A stretch of DNA of 64,000 nucleotides. Source: Alcaligenaceae bacterium CGII-47 (GTDB taxonomy: Bacteria; Pseudomonadota; Gammaproteobacteria; Burkholderiales; Burkholderiaceae_B). Position 1 is the first letter of the stretch; each line of letters opens with the position of its first letter. Below are positions 47,730 to 57,015 of this stretch, in pieces. The notes under the pieces were generated by a model. The model was not told the origin of the DNA, searched no databases, and saw only the letters and a list, made by a program, of their open reading frames with translations. The DNA lies in assembly GCA_019166125.1 (NCBI GenBank), contig JAHTBO010000003.1:252985-316984 (forward strand), read 5' to 3'. The position numbers and the translations under genes were made by a program.

Positions 47730-48415
47730 CACACGACGCATTTTCTGCCCAGGATATCGCTGATTTTCTTCAGGCTCAGCCTGATTTTTTTGAGCAGCAT
47801 GCAGATATTTTCGCCAATCTGAGCGTCCCGCACCCGCATCAGGCACGCGCAATCTCGTTGGGCGAGCGACAGATTCTAACCCTGCGCACGCGGGCAAAGG
47901 AACAAGAAATGCGCTTGGCGCAAATCCTGCACAATGCCCGTAGCAACGAGCGCATTAACGCGGCGATGATGCAGTGGTGTGCACGCATGCTCGCCGAGGC
48001 GGATGCCACACAGCTCCCAGCTCATATCATCCGCAGCCTAAGCGATTTATTCGACATCCAATCGATCGCCCTACGTCTATGGGACCTCCCACTACTTGCC
48101 GATAGTGAATTCGCCCAGGACGTAACCGATCCCGTGCGCGACTATGCGCAATCCCTCACCACCCCGTACTGTGGGCCGCTTGACGGTCAACAGGCCGCAA
48201 GCTGGCTGGGGATGCCACCCGCCTCGCTGGCTATCCTGGCGCTGCGCACCCAACCGGGCCACCCAGCAATCGGCTTGCTGGTGTTGGGCTCTGAGGACCC
48301 CGAGCGTTTCGCCGCCAATATGGGCATCGCCTTCCTCGATACGATTGCTGAGCTGGCAGGTGCCAGCCTACATCGCTTGGCTGTGCAGCCTGTGCAATCT
48401 GTGGAGCTGAGCTGA
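47726..48415 (+). CDS. DUF484 family protein
   Basis: A 229-residue cytosolic protein of the DUF484 family, with a GAF-like fold. Typical segments are FLQAQPDFFEQHADIFANLS, VPHPHQARAISLGERQILTL and the C-terminal GLLVLGSEDPERFAANMGIA. The start overlaps dapF by 4 nt and the stop lies one base before xerC. Members always sit between dapF and xerC in such operons, but the function is unknown. Confidence 0.93.
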   Translation: MTHDAFSAQDIADFLQAQPDFFEQHADIFANLSVPHPHQARAISLGERQILTLRTRAKEQEMRLAQILHNARSNERINAAMMQWCARMLAEADATQLPAHIIRSLSDLFDIQSIALRLWDLPLLADSEFAQDVTDPVRDYAQSLTTPYCGPLDGQQAASWLGMPPASLAILALRTQPGHPAIGLLVLGSEDPERFAANMGIAFLDTIAELAGASLHRLAVQPVQSVELS

Positions 48416-48416
48416 C

Positions 48417-49370
48417 ATGCCTCATGCGGCAGTTGAACAATGGCTAGCCGCTCTCCAGTCCCAGCGACGCTATGCCGCCAACACCATCAACAGCTACCGC
48501 CGCGATCTCGATAGTCTGCAGCGCTGCTATCCAGACATTGCTCTGGACACTCTGGGTGAGGCGCATATCCGACATGCCGTCGCCCGCTTGCACGCCCAAG
48601 GCCTCAAGCCACGTAGCCTGGCACGTGCATTAGCAGCTTGGCGCGGGTTTTTCCAGTGGTGGGCACCGCAAATTGGTCTAGAGCGCAATCCGGTTCAGGG
48701 CGTGCGCGCACCCAAAATTCCGCGCAGCCTGCCCAAGGCCCTCTCGGTCGAACATGCCCAGGCTTTGCTGGACCACCCCAGCGTGCCATTATCCAACTCA
48801 CCCATCGATCTACGCGACCAGGCGATGTTTGAGATCCTCTACGCAAGTGGCCTGCGACTGGCCGAGCTCGTGAGCCTCGATCAACGCTATACCCACACCC
48901 CACACTACACGTCACGCAGCTGGATTCAGCTTGACGAGGGCGAGACCATCGTTCAGGGCAAAGGCGGCAAAACGCGTAGCGTCCCGCTGGGCCGCCAGGC
49001 TATCCACGCCATTGAAGCCTGGCTTTCGGTTCGCGATCAATTCGCAACAAAGGCAGTGGACGAGGATGCACAGGCCGCCTTATTTCTAGGTGAACGCGGG
49101 GCACGAATAGCGCCTCGGGTGGTTCAGGTGCAACTCAATAAGTTTGCAGCGCGCGCCGGACTACCGCACCATGTCCACCCACACAGCCTGAGGCACAGTT
49201 TCGCCAGCCACCTACTTCAATCGGCACAAGACCTGCGCGCCGTGCAAGAGTTGCTTGGCCACGCCAATATCACCACCACGCAGATCTATACTCGGCTGGA
49301 TTTCCAGCATCTGGCCGGCAGCTACGACAAGGCCCACCCCCGGGCACATCGCAAAACCTCGGATAAATAG
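48417..49370 (+). CDS. xerC: Site-specific tyrosine recombinase XerC
   Basis: A 317-residue recombinase that, with XerD at dif, resolves chromosome dimers. The catalytic residues are present: Arg in YASGLRLAELVSL, Lys in VQGKGGKTRSVPLG, HxxR in PHSLRHSFASHLL, His in LLGHANITTTQ and Tyr in IYTRLDFQHLAGSY. The N-terminal SAM-like core-binding domain (YAANTINSYRRDLDSL) is complete. It ends the dapF operon. No dif site is recognised in the window. Confidence 0.95.
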   Translation: MPHAAVEQWLAALQSQRRYAANTINSYRRDLDSLQRCYPDIALDTLGEAHIRHAVARLHAQGLKPRSLARALAAWRGFFQWWAPQIGLERNPVQGVRAPKIPRSLPKALSVEHAQALLDHPSVPLSNSPIDLRDQAMFEILYASGLRLAELVSLDQRYTHTPHYTSRSWIQLDEGETIVQGKGGKTRSVPLGRQAIHAIEAWLSVRDQFATKAVDEDAQAALFLGERGARIAPRVVQVQLNKFAARAGLPHHVHPHSLRHSFASHLLQSAQDLRAVQELLGHANITTTQIYTRLDFQHLAGSYDKAHPRAHRKTSDK

Positions 49371-49386
49371 GGCTGGCCGAAGCTCC

Positions 49387-50334
49387 TTAGGGGCTGAATG
49401 TTGCGAGCAGCTGCTGCATGTTCCAGCGGAACATGCCTAGATAAGTGCCTGCCTCCCGCTCGGGCGCATCCAACGCATCGGCATACAGCATGCCGCCCAT
49501 ACGCACGCCAGTCTCTTGGGCGATACGCTGCATGAGCTTTGGATTTGCTGCATTTTCCAGAAACAAGGCATGAATGTGCTCAGTACGGATTTGATCAATA
49601 AGCGAGGCAATCGTGCGGGCGGTCGGCTCTGCTTCGCTGGAAATACCGACGATAGAGATGAGTCGAATACCGTAGGCGTGACCAAAATAGCCAAATGCCT
49701 CATGCGAGGTCATCATGACACGCTGCGCAGCCGGGATCTTGGCCAGGCGATCACGTACCGCACGATCTTCTGCCTGAAGACGAGCAATATAGGCCTGAGC
49801 ACGCTGCCAATATTGCTGGGCATGCCCTGGATCGACCTCGGCCAGCCCGTGGGCGATATTACGTACATACACCACGCCATTGGACAGATCCTGCCAGGCA
49901 TGAGGGTCCAGATTGCCATCGTGGTGTGCGGTGTCCTCACCCAGACGCAGCGCTTGCACACCGGTGGCCGCGACCACGTCCAAACCATCGAACCCTGACG
50001 CCTGTACCAGGCGTGGCAGCCAGCCCTCAAAGCCCAGCCCGTTGCGCACCAGCATCTGCGCGTGCGCCAGCGCCCGGGCATCGCGCGGTGTTGGCTCAAA
50101 CGTATGCGCATCACCATTGCGTCCGACGATCGTCGTCAGGGTGATCTGCTCGCCACCGACCTCACGCACCATATCGGCGAGGATCGAGAATGTCGCCACG
50201 ACACGCACGGGCGAGGTCGACGGGACACCGAGCGCATGATCGGCCTGGGCCCAGACTGACCCCGCACAGGCGACAAAGAGCACCAGTGCAAACCGACCAT
50301 GACGCCAAAACTGCAAAAGCACTTTTTCAATCAT
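49387..50334 (-). CDS. znuA: Zinc/manganese ABC transporter solute-binding protein
   Basis: A 315-residue periplasmic cluster A-I metal-binding protein. A Sec signal (FALVLFVACAGSVWAQA) leads. Metal-site candidates are His in GDAHTFEPTPRDA, His in LDPHAWQDLSNG, His in TSHEAFGYFGHAYG and Asp in YADALDA. A His-rich loop as in classical ZnuA is missing. The site has features of both ZnuA and MntC-type proteins, and the Zur-type operator and CobW neighbour favour zinc. ATG at 50334 is right; the longest frame reads into znuB and is spurious. It lies 2 nt after the permease stop. Confidence 0.9.
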   Translation of the reverse strand: MIEKVLLQFWRHGRFALVLFVACAGSVWAQADHALGVPSTSPVRVVATFSILADMVREVGGEQITLTTIVGRNGDAHTFEPTPRDARALAHAQMLVRNGLGFEGWLPRLVQASGFDGLDVVAATGVQALRLGEDTAHHDGNLDPHAWQDLSNGVVYVRNIAHGLAEVDPGHAQQYWQRAQAYIARLQAEDRAVRDRLAKIPAAQRVMMTSHEAFGYFGHAYGIRLISIVGISSEAEPTARTIASLIDQIRTEHIHALFLENAANPKLMQRIAQETGVRMGGMLYADALDAPEREAGTYLGMFRWNMQQLLATFSP

Positions 50335-50336
50335 GG

Positions 50337-51233
50337 CTAATCCATCAATCCTTGCAAGTGGGTACGGCGCATGCGCGCCTGCTGTATGGCCTGCAGCACC
50401 CCCCCTCGCGGGCCGACGGACACCGAGACGAAGTACACGACGCCTGCCGCGAGAATAATAGCGGGCGATGCCGGGACATCGGTGTAATACGAGACCAACA
50501 GCCCGACATACGAGGCCAGCGCACCGAGCAATGCAGCAAGCACCATTTGCCCACCCGCCGAGCGCACCCAAAAGCGCGCCGCCGTAGCCGGGAGCATCAT
50601 GATGCCCACGACCATCAGCGTGCCCAGCACCTGAAATCCCGCCACCAAATTCAGTACCAATAGCAGCAGGAATGCCATATGCACCCAAGCACCTGCACGG
50701 CCTTCGCCACGCAGAAATAATGGATCAAGGCACTCGGTCACCAGCACCCTAAAAATCATTGCCAACGCAATCAGAGTCACGCTGCTCACACTCGTCACCA
50801 ACAGCAATGCACCATCATCGAGTCCCAGGACGGTGCCAAACAGTACATGGATCAAATCCATATTCGTGCCACGCATCGAAACCAACAATACCCCCAAGCC
50901 GAGCGACACAAGATAGAACGCAGCAAAGCTCGCATCTTCACGCAAAGGCGTCAGCCGCGAGACGAGCCCCGCCAGTCCCGCCACCAGCAAGCCAGTGATC
51001 AAGCCCCCCACGGTCATGGCAGAGAGCGAGAGCCCAGCGGTCAGGAACCCAACCGCCACACCTGGCAAAATAGCGTGCGCCATCGCATCGCCCATCAGAC
51101 TTAGGCGGCGCAGCACTAAAAAGACACCCAATGGGCCTGCGGCGAGGGACAGCGCCCAGGCCCCGGCAAGGGCGCGTCGCATAAACCCGTATTCGATAAA
51201 GGGCTGCGTGAGCAGATCCAGCCAAACGGTCAT
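50337..51233 (-). CDS. znuB: Zinc ABC transporter permease
   Basis: A 298-residue inner-membrane permease of the ABC-3 family with about eight helices. It carries the family segments ALAGAWALSLAAGPLGVFLV, LRRLSLMGDAMAHAILPGVA and GVYFVSVSVGPRGG-like C-terminal motif. ATG at 51233 overlaps the znuC stop by 4 nt, so translation is coupled. It forms the pore that takes metal from the adjacent binding protein. Zinc specificity rests on context. Confidence 0.93.
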   Translation of the reverse strand: MTVWLDLLTQPFIEYGFMRRALAGAWALSLAAGPLGVFLVLRRLSLMGDAMAHAILPGVAVGFLTAGLSLSAMTVGGLITGLLVAGLAGLVSRLTPLREDASFAAFYLVSLGLGVLLVSMRGTNMDLIHVLFGTVLGLDDGALLLVTSVSSVTLIALAMIFRVLVTECLDPLFLRGEGRAGAWVHMAFLLLLVLNLVAGFQVLGTLMVVGIMMLPATAARFWVRSAGGQMVLAALLGALASYVGLLVSYYTDVPASPAIILAAGVVYFVSVSVGPRGGVLQAIQQARMRRTHLQGLMD

Positions 51234-51955
51234 CGTGGATTCCCCGCACACAAATGACGCGCCAGGTGTAGATTTTCGGTAGACAAGACCTGCTCGGTGG
51301 CCCCCCATTCGACGACCTGGCCAGCGAGCAATAGGGTCTGCGGAAAATAGGCCCGCACCATGTCCAGATCATGCAAGACCGCGATAATAGTGCGGCCCTG
51401 TGCATGCCAGGTGTGTAGTAGCGCCAGCAGATCCTCGGTCGTCGCGCGATCGACAGCGGCAAACGGCTCATCGAGCAAGATCACCTGTGCCTCACGCAGC
51501 ATCAGGCGAGCAAAGAGTGCACGCTGCAACTGCCCCCCCGACAAAGCCTCGATCGGCAAATGCGAAAACCCCGCCAGACCTACCCTGTGCAAAGCCGCCT
51601 CAATCGCATCCAGCCCTTCATCATCTACGCCGCGCCACGCGCCCAGACGATGCCAAGCGCCCAGTGCCACGAGGTCAAATGTGCTGATCGGGAAGCTCAG
51701 GTCCAGCTCAGCCGCCTGCGGCAGGCACGCAATCTGATGTGACACGCCCGGGCCCAACTGGATGGTCCCCTTAAGGGGGCTCAAACGCCCCATGATGCCC
51801 TTGATCAGGGTGGATTTACCCGCACCGTTTGGCCCAACGACCGCCGTCAGCGAACCTGAGGCGAAACGACCGCTGGCATCGCGCACCGCGATGCGCTCGC
51901 GCCAACCCAGCCATACCCGCTGCAGTTCTATCGCAGTGGCCTGGTCTACCACCAT
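51230..51955 (-). CDS. znuC: Zinc ABC transporter ATPase
   Basis: A 241-residue ABC ATPase that powers the metal importer. Walker A is GPNGAGKSTLIKGIMG, signature LSGGQLQRALFARLM, Walker B VILLDEPFAAVD, and the switch His is in AVLHDLDMV. The short 241-residue length fits ZnuC/MntB ATPases. ATG at 51955 gives the family N-terminus (ATAIELQRVWLGW); no strong ribosome site precedes it, which suggests coupling to the small upstream reading frame. It is part of the operon controlled from the Zur-type palindrome. Confidence 0.93.
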   Translation of the reverse strand: MVVDQATAIELQRVWLGWRERIAVRDASGRFASGSLTAVVGPNGAGKSTLIKGIMGRLSPLKGTIQLGPGVSHQIACLPQAAELDLSFPISTFDLVALGAWHRLGAWRGVDDEGLDAIEAALHRVGLAGFSHLPIEALSGGQLQRALFARLMLREAQVILLDEPFAAVDRATTEDLLALLHTWHAQGRTIIAVLHDLDMVRAYFPQTLLLAGQVVEWGATEQVLSTENLHLARHLCAGNPR

Positions 51956-52086
51956 TGCAGCGCCCACCCCGTTAGTGCCCAAAGAAACCCAACGGCACAC
52001 AGCGCCCACAGCACGCGCTGGCGGGCGGACAACAGCAGCGCCGAGCCGCGATAGCGGCGCACCTTAGGAGGAAAAATTCTGGACAT
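51946..52086 (-). CDS. Candidate small membrane protein at the head of the znu operon
   Basis: A 46-codon frame between the Zur-type operator and znuC. It has a basic N-terminus (PPKVRRYRGS) and one strong hydrophobic helix (VLWALCAVGFLWALTGWAL) ending QWW. Its stop overlaps the znuC start by 10 nt (ATGGTGGTAG), so it could couple translation to znuC. No clear ribosome site precedes its ATG, which weakens the case; it might be translated from a very short leader. Function unknown. Confidence 0.45.
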   Translation of the reverse strand: MSRIFPPKVRRYRGSALLLSARQRVLWALCAVGFLWALTGWALQWW

Positions 52087-52120
52087 GGTGGGAAACGGAT
52101 CTGCCCCAATAACTACGAAT

Positions 52121-52138
52121 GTTATGTTATAACATAAC
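52121..52138. promoter_or_regulatory. Zur-type operator palindrome
   Basis: GTTATGTTATAACATAAC is a perfect 18-bp palindrome in the 83-bp gap between the divergent zur and znu genes. It matches the known gammaproteobacterial Zur box pattern (TGTTATAnTATAACA-like). Zinc-loaded Zur would bind here and repress both directions. Confidence 0.85.
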
Positions 52139-52169
52139 TATTATTGCAACAGGCCGCTCATTGATAAAA

Positions 52170-52640
52170 ATGCCTACTCATGCCCTCACACAGCGTCTGC
52201 ACACGGCAGAGCGCCTGTGCCAGAGCCGTGGCACACGTCTGACTCCGATCCGTCGCCGAGTCCTAGAGATCCTGTTGCGACGTCACACCAGCCTCAAGGC
52301 CTATGAATTATTGGATGAGATCAAGGCCCTCCAACCCGGCGCAGCGCCCCCAACCGTCTATCGTGCGCTGGACTTTTTAGTCGACCAAGGCCTGATACAC
52401 CGACTTGATGCCATTAACGCCTGGACGGCTTGCACCGATGCCGCCGGTACCCCCCACGATGTTTTGGTTGTCTGTACACGTTGCGGCACAGTCGCCGAAC
52501 TAAGCGATCCCGAACTAAGCCATCAGCTTGCCACCTGCGTAGCCGAGGCGGGCTTTACCCTCACCGGGCACGAGACCGAGCTGCGCGCACTATGCCGCAC
52601 ATGCCAGTTGGCACCCGAGCACGTGGCGCACGACAGGTAA
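52170..52640 (+). CDS. zur: Fur-family zinc uptake regulator
   Basis: A 156-residue Fur-family repressor. The winged helix is GTRLTPIRRRVLEILLRRHT, SLKAYELLDEIKALQPGAAP and PTVYRALDFLVDQGLIHRLD. Structural zinc ligands appear as CTRCG and CRTC. HDVLVVCTRCG supplies the metal-site region. The zur call over fur rests on the znu operon and the palindrome between them. ATG at 52170 is preferred to the frame start that lies inside the operator. It likely represses znu and itself when zinc is sufficient. Confidence 0.93.
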   Translation: MPTHALTQRLHTAERLCQSRGTRLTPIRRRVLEILLRRHTSLKAYELLDEIKALQPGAAPPTVYRALDFLVDQGLIHRLDAINAWTACTDAAGTPHDVLVVCTRCGTVAELSDPELSHQLATCVAEAGFTLTGHETELRALCRTCQLAPEHVAHDR

Positions 52641-52657
52641 ACGATATATAGTGCGAT

Positions 52658-52672
52658 GTTGTTCCATAACCA
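52658..52672. promoter_or_regulatory. Possible degenerate Zur box upstream of the CobW gene
   Basis: TGTTGTTCCATAACC resembles the Zur box with four of six arm positions matching. It lies about 140 bp before the CobW-type gene, which zinc starvation usually induces. The match is weak. Confidence 0.25.
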
Positions 52673-52813
52673 TGCATTCAGCTGTAGGTTTGCCCTAACA
52701 CACAGGCTGTGCTGTAATCGCATGTTGATTTGATTGCGCGGAGCATACCCAGGCGTTCAGCTGTATTCCAGGCGACGAATGAGGGGCGCCTCGCGCGCAA
52801 TGCGAGGCCTACC

Positions 52814-53893
52814 ATGAAAGCCGCTAGTGAATTGAACAAAATGATCCCTGTGACGGTGCTCACGGGATTTTTGGGTGCGGGCAAGACCACCCTCCTTAAG
52901 CGTATCCTGACCGAATATCATGGCCAGCGCATCGCCGTGATCGAAAACGAGTTCGGCCCAGAAAATATCGATAACGATCTGCTGGTGCAGGATAGCGATG
53001 AGCAGATCGTCGAGCTAAGTAACGGCTGCGTATGTTGCACGGTACGTGGCGACCTGATTCGCACGCTCAACGAGCTGGCGACCAAGCGCGATGCGGGTGC
53101 GTTGCGCTTTGAGCGCGTCATCATCGAGACCACGGGCATGGCCAACCCCGGCCCGGTATGTCAAACTTTTTTCATGGACGATGATATTGCCGAGGCCTAC
53201 CGTCTGGATGCGGTCATCACAATCGTGGACGCCAAGCATGGCATGGCCACCCTGGATCGACAAGAAGAAGCACAACGCCAGGTCGGTTTTGCCGATCGCA
53301 TCCTGATCTCTAAAAAGGATCTGGTCAACGAACCCGACTATCAGGCGCTACGTGCCCGGCTGGTACGAATCAATCCGCGCGCCACGATCATGCCTGTGCA
53401 TTTTGGCGAGACGGATCTGGCCGTACTGCTGGACGTAAGTGGATTCAACCTGGATACGATTTTGGATATTGATCCCGAGTTTCTCGCCGCCGAGGAACCT
53501 GGGCAGCAACACGAACACGAACACCACGATGAGGATGGCCACGAATGTGGCGCGCATTGTGGCCATACGCATGATCACCACCACGCCCACCACGACGATG
53601 AGATCGGCGCCTTCGTCTTTCGTTCACCCAGACCCTTTGATCCCGAACGCCTAGAGGAATTTTTAGGCGGGGTCGTACAAATCTACGGACCCGACCTGAT
53701 GCGCTACAAAGGCATTCTGTACCTCAAGGGCAGTAATCGCCGAATGCTGTTCCAGGGGGTACACATGATGATGGGCGCAGAGCCCGGCAAACCGTGGCTT
53801 AGTAGCGAAAAACCGAATACCCGTATGGTATTCATTGGCCGTAAACTTCCCCAGGATATATTTACCCAGGGGCTCGAGCAATGTTTGGCCTGA
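52814..53893 (+). CDS. CobW/COG0523 zinc-chaperone GTPase
   Basis: A 359-residue G3E-family GTPase thought to deliver zinc to client enzymes in zinc limitation. Walker A is GFLGAGKTTLLKRIL, and the metal motif CxCC is GCVCCTVRGDL. The specificity loop is DKLL-like SKKDLV. A His/Asp/Glu-rich run (start about position 53508) sits before the CobW_C domain. ATG at 52814 gives the family start (IPVTVLTGFLGAGKT). It follows zur by about 170 nt, forming a zinc block with znuABC. Confidence 0.92.
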   Translation: MKAASELNKMIPVTVLTGFLGAGKTTLLKRILTEYHGQRIAVIENEFGPENIDNDLLVQDSDEQIVELSNGCVCCTVRGDLIRTLNELATKRDAGALRFERVIIETTGMANPGPVCQTFFMDDDIAEAYRLDAVITIVDAKHGMATLDRQEEAQRQVGFADRILISKKDLVNEPDYQALRARLVRINPRATIMPVHFGETDLAVLLDVSGFNLDTILDIDPEFLAAEEPGQQHEHEHHDEDGHECGAHCGHTHDHHHAHHDDEIGAFVFRSPRPFDPERLEEFLGGVVQIYGPDLMRYKGILYLKGSNRRMLFQGVHMMMGAEPGKPWLSSEKPNTRMVFIGRKLPQDIFTQGLEQCLA

Positions 53894-53968
53894 TCTCAGG
53901 ACCGCGCGCTATCTGGCGCCCCCGGAAACTGCACTCAGATGCCGACACGACAATAATGAGGACACATC

Positions 53969-54409
53969 ATGGCAGGTAAAACAAACGTCAAGACCCCGAG
54001 CAAGCCATTGACGGAAAAAGAACTGCTGGCGATGCCTGAAAAGTGCTACATGAACGATGCACAACGTGCATTCTTTCGTGATCGCCTGCACCAGCTCGAA
54101 AACGAGATTCTGACCAACGCCGGTGCAACCACCGAGAACTTGCGCGAAACGCAGTACGTGCCCGACCCGGCCGATCGCGCGACCATCGAAGAAGAACACG
54201 CGCTCGAACTACGCACCCGGGATCGTGAGCGCAAGCTCCTCAAAAAGGTCCAGCAATCCATTAGCCGCATCGATAGTGGCGAATACGGCTGGTGCGAAGA
54301 AACCGGCGAACCGATTGGCATCGCCCGCCTATTGGCCCGCCCAACCGCCACGTTGTCACTCGAGGCGCAGGAACGACGCGAAATACGCCAGAAACTCTAC
54401 GGTGACTAG
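53969..54409 (+). CDS. dksA: RNA polymerase-binding transcription factor DksA
   Basis: A 146-residue coiled-coil factor that enters the RNA polymerase secondary channel and acts with ppGpp. The acidic coiled-coil tip carries the usual PADRATIEEEHALELRTRDRE. The zinc-finger region (YGWCEETGEPIGIARLLARP) keeps only one of the four canonical Cys; the others are T, S and A. This is usual in Burkholderiales and suggests a zinc-independent form. GAGGA precedes the start. It leads to hslVU. Confidence 0.93.
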   Translation: MAGKTNVKTPSKPLTEKELLAMPEKCYMNDAQRAFFRDRLHQLENEILTNAGATTENLRETQYVPDPADRATIEEEHALELRTRDRERKLLKKVQQSISRIDSGEYGWCEETGEPIGIARLLARPTATLSLEAQERREIRQKLYGD

Positions 54410-54486
54410 CACGACTGGGCGTTTTTCCAATCTCCCTTGAATTAGGCGCGTGCACCCCCATCTAAGCCTTTCAAAGGAAGAACGCC

Positions 54487-55020
54487 ATGGAACAATTTCA
54501 CGCCACCACCATCATCAGCGTGCGACGCGGCAATCAGGTGGCACTCGGCGGCGATGGTCAGGTCACACTGGGCAATATCGTCATCAAGGCAACCGCCCGC
54601 AAGATTCGCCGCCTCTACCACGACAAGGTTCTAGCAGGCTTTGCTGGCGCCACTGCTGACGCCTTCACCTTGCAGGAACGCTTTGAGGCCAAGCTCGAAA
54701 AGCACCAAGGCCATCTCATGCGCGCAGCAGTCGAACTTACGCGCGACTGGCGTACTGATCGGGCACTGCGCAAGCTCGAAGCCATGCTTATCGTGGCGGA
54801 CATCGGGCATACGTTGGTGTTGACAGGAACCGGCGATGTACTCGAGCCCGAACACGGTATGGCAGCCATCGGCTCAGGCGGTGCGTATGCGCAGTCCGCC
54901 GCACTGGCGCTGTTACATAATACCGATCTGACACCCGTCGAGATTGTTAAGAAGTCCCTCGAAATCGCTGGTGATATGTGTATCTACACAAATCAGAATC
55001 ACATCATTGAAACGCTCTAG
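54487..55020 (+). CDS. hslV: ATP-dependent protease subunit HslV (ClpQ)
   Basis: A 177-residue peptidase of the two-ring HslVU protease. Processing of MEQFHA exposes the N-terminal nucleophile Thr (TTIISVRRG). The GGDGQVTLG and [10 protein letters not shown] segments are family hallmarks, and length matches. AAGGAAG precedes the start. hslU follows 9 nt later in the same operon. Confidence 0.97.
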   Translation: MEQFHATTIISVRRGNQVALGGDGQVTLGNIVIKATARKIRRLYHDKVLAGFAGATADAFTLQERFEAKLEKHQGHLMRAAVELTRDWRTDRALRKLEAMLIVADIGHTLVLTGTGDVLEPEHGMAAIGSGGAYAQSAALALLHNTDLTPVEIVKKSLEIAGDMCIYTNQNHIIETL

Positions 55021-55029
55021 GCCGTCACC

Positions 55030-56361
55030 ATGTCTGCTACTACCATGACCCCAAAGGAAATTGTCTCAGAACTGGACAAGCACATTGTCGGGCAGGACCG
55101 AGCCAAACGCTCGGTAGCAGTTGCGCTGCGTAACCGCTGGCGGCGCCAACAAGTGGCTGAACCCTTACGCCACGAGATCGTCCCCAAGAACATCCTCATG
55201 ATTGGCCCCACCGGCGTGGGCAAGACCGAAATCGCCCGCCGCCTGGCACGTTTGGCGCAGGCACCCTTCATCAAGATCGAAGCCACCAAGTTCACTGAGG
55301 TCGGTTATGTCGGGCGCGATGTGGACACCATCATTCGCGACTTGGTCGAGGTCGCCGTCAAGCAAACCCGCGAAACCGAAATGAGGCGTGTACGCACCCA
55401 GGCCGAGGATGCTGCCGAGGATCGCATCCTGGATGTGCTGATCCCACCACCACGCAATGCACACGGCGAACCCGAACGAGAAGAAAACAACGCACGACAG
55501 GTTTTCCGCAAGCGGCTGCGCGAGGGTCAGATAGACGATATGGAAATCGAGATCGAGATCGCCCAGACAGCGCCCCAAATGGAGATTATGGCGCCTCCCG
55601 GCATGGAAGAGATGACAGAGCAACTACGCGGCATGTTTGCTGGTCTGGCCCAAGGCAAGACAAAATCCCGCAAGATCCGTGTCAAAGACGCCTTTAAGCT
55701 CCTCACCGAAGAAGAGGCGGCGCGCCGGGTCAATGAGGAAGAACTACGTTCCCAGGCCATCACCCTCGCCGAGCAACACGGCATCGTCTTTCTGGACGAA
55801 ATCGACAAGATCACCTCGCGCCAGGAACAAGGTGGGGCAGAAGTCTCGCGCCAGGGCGTACAACGCGACCTGTTACCGCTTGTTGAAGGCACCACTGTCA
55901 ATACCAAGTATGGCACGGTGCGCACCGATCATATTTTGTTCATCGCCTCGGGCGCTTTTCATCTCGCCCGCCCCTCCGACCTGATCCCCGAGCTGCAGGG
56001 CCGCTTTCCGATTCGTGTCGAACTGGACTCGCTTACCGCACAGGACTTTGTGCGCATACTAAGCAGCACAGACGCCTCCCTCACCAAGCAATATCGCGCC
56101 CTGTTGGCCACCGAAGGGATCGAGCTGGATTTCACCGAAGAAGGCGTTGCCCGGCTTGCCCAGCTCGCCTTTGAGGTCAATGAAAGCACCGAGAACATCG
56201 GCGCACGTCGCCTCTATACGGTGATGGAAAAGCTACTCGAGGAACTATCATTCGATGCCGCCAGTCAAGGCAACGAAACCGTGGTGATCAACGCGGAATA
56301 CGTAAACAAGCAGCTCGAGGAGACCGCCTCAAGCCAGGATCTTGCGCGCTACGTCCTATAA
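55030..56361 (+). CDS. hslU: HslVU unfoldase subunit HslU (ClpY)
   Basis: A 443-residue AAA+ ATPase that unfolds substrates and feeds them to HslV. The start [20 protein letters not shown] is standard. Walker A is [15 protein letters not shown], Walker [11 protein letters not shown], and the arginine-finger segment lies in the C-terminal region. The C-terminal SQDLARYVL ends in the tail that inserts into HslV. It is complete and cotranscribed with hslV. Confidence 0.97.
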   Translation: MSATTMTPKEIVSELDKHIVGQDRAKRSVAVALRNRWRRQQVAEPLRHEIVPKNILMIGPTGVGKTEIARRLARLAQAPFIKIEATKFTEVGYVGRDVDTIIRDLVEVAVKQTRETEMRRVRTQAEDAAEDRILDVLIPPPRNAHGEPEREENNARQVFRKRLREGQIDDMEIEIEIAQTAPQMEIMAPPGMEEMTEQLRGMFAGLAQGKTKSRKIRVKDAFKLLTEEEAARRVNEEELRSQAITLAEQHGIVFLDEIDKITSRQEQGGAEVSRQGVQRDLLPLVEGTTVNTKYGTVRTDHILFIASGAFHLARPSDLIPELQGRFPIRVELDSLTAQDFVRILSSTDASLTKQYRALLATEGIELDFTEEGVARLAQLAFEVNESTENIGARRLYTVMEKLLEELSFDAASQGNETVVINAEYVNKQLEETASSQDLARYVL

Positions 56362-56460
56362 TGCCACCTGACGCTGATGCGTAAGATGGCTGAACGATCA
56401 TCACAACCGAGCAGGACACCGTGACCAAGCGAACGCCCCTGACCTAACGGAAACCTCATC

Positions 56461-57015
56461 ATGTCACTGCGACTCTCGATCATTACCACACGTACCGGCG
56501 ACGACGGCACCACCGGTTTGGGCGATGGCTCACGTCTGCCCAAGGATGCGCCGCGCATCCACGCAATCGGTGAGGTCGACGAACTCAACAGCATGATTGG
56601 GCTCTGGCGAACTGAGTCGCTGCCCGAGGACGTCGACAGGCTGCTGAACCAAATTCAAAATGATTTGTTTGATCTGGGCGGTGAGCTCTGTATCCCAGGT
56701 GATTATGTCGCCGTCACCGAGGCACACATCCTACGCCTTGACGAGGCAATCCAACACTACAACGGCATGCTCAGTCGGTTGGAGGAATTCATTCTGCCTG
56801 GGGGCAGCCGAGCCGCTGCGCTCTCTCATGTCTCACGCACCCTCGCACGGCGCGCCGAGCGCTCGGTCATTACGCTGGCGCGCACCGAGCGCATCCACGC
56901 CCCAGTGCGCCAGTACCTGAACCGGCTATCTGATTTATTCTTTGTCCTCGCACGCACGCTGAACCAATCAGCACAGATCCCCGATGTGCTGTGGACGGGA
57001 CCGACGAAATCCTAG
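56461..57015 (+). CDS. Cob(I)yrinic acid / cobalamin adenosyltransferase (PduO-type)
   Basis: A 184-residue PduO/MMAB-type ATP:corrinoid adenosyltransferase that makes adenosylcobalamin. The ATP-binding N-terminus is TRTGDDGTTGLGDGSRLPKD, and the fold core has EVDELNSMIGLWR. The corrinoid-side segments FILPGGSRAAALSHVSRTLA and RRAERSVITLAR are typical, as is LNRLSDLFFVLARTLNQ. No cobalamin genes are close. The stop codon overlaps that of the next convergent gene (shared CTAG at 57012-57015). Confidence 0.94.
   Translation: MSLRLSIITTRTGDDGTTGLGDGSRLPKDAPRIHAIGEVDELNSMIGLWRTESLPEDVDRLLNQIQNDLFDLGGELCIPGDYVAVTEAHILRLDEAIQHYNGMLSRLEEFILPGGSRAAALSHVSRTLARRAERSVITLARTERIHAPVRQYLNRLSDLFFVLARTLNQSAQIPDVLWTGPTKS

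Noticed and set aside
50335-50688. N-terminal extension of znuA
   Set aside because: It runs through znuB in another frame; znuA clearly starts at 50334 with a signal peptide.
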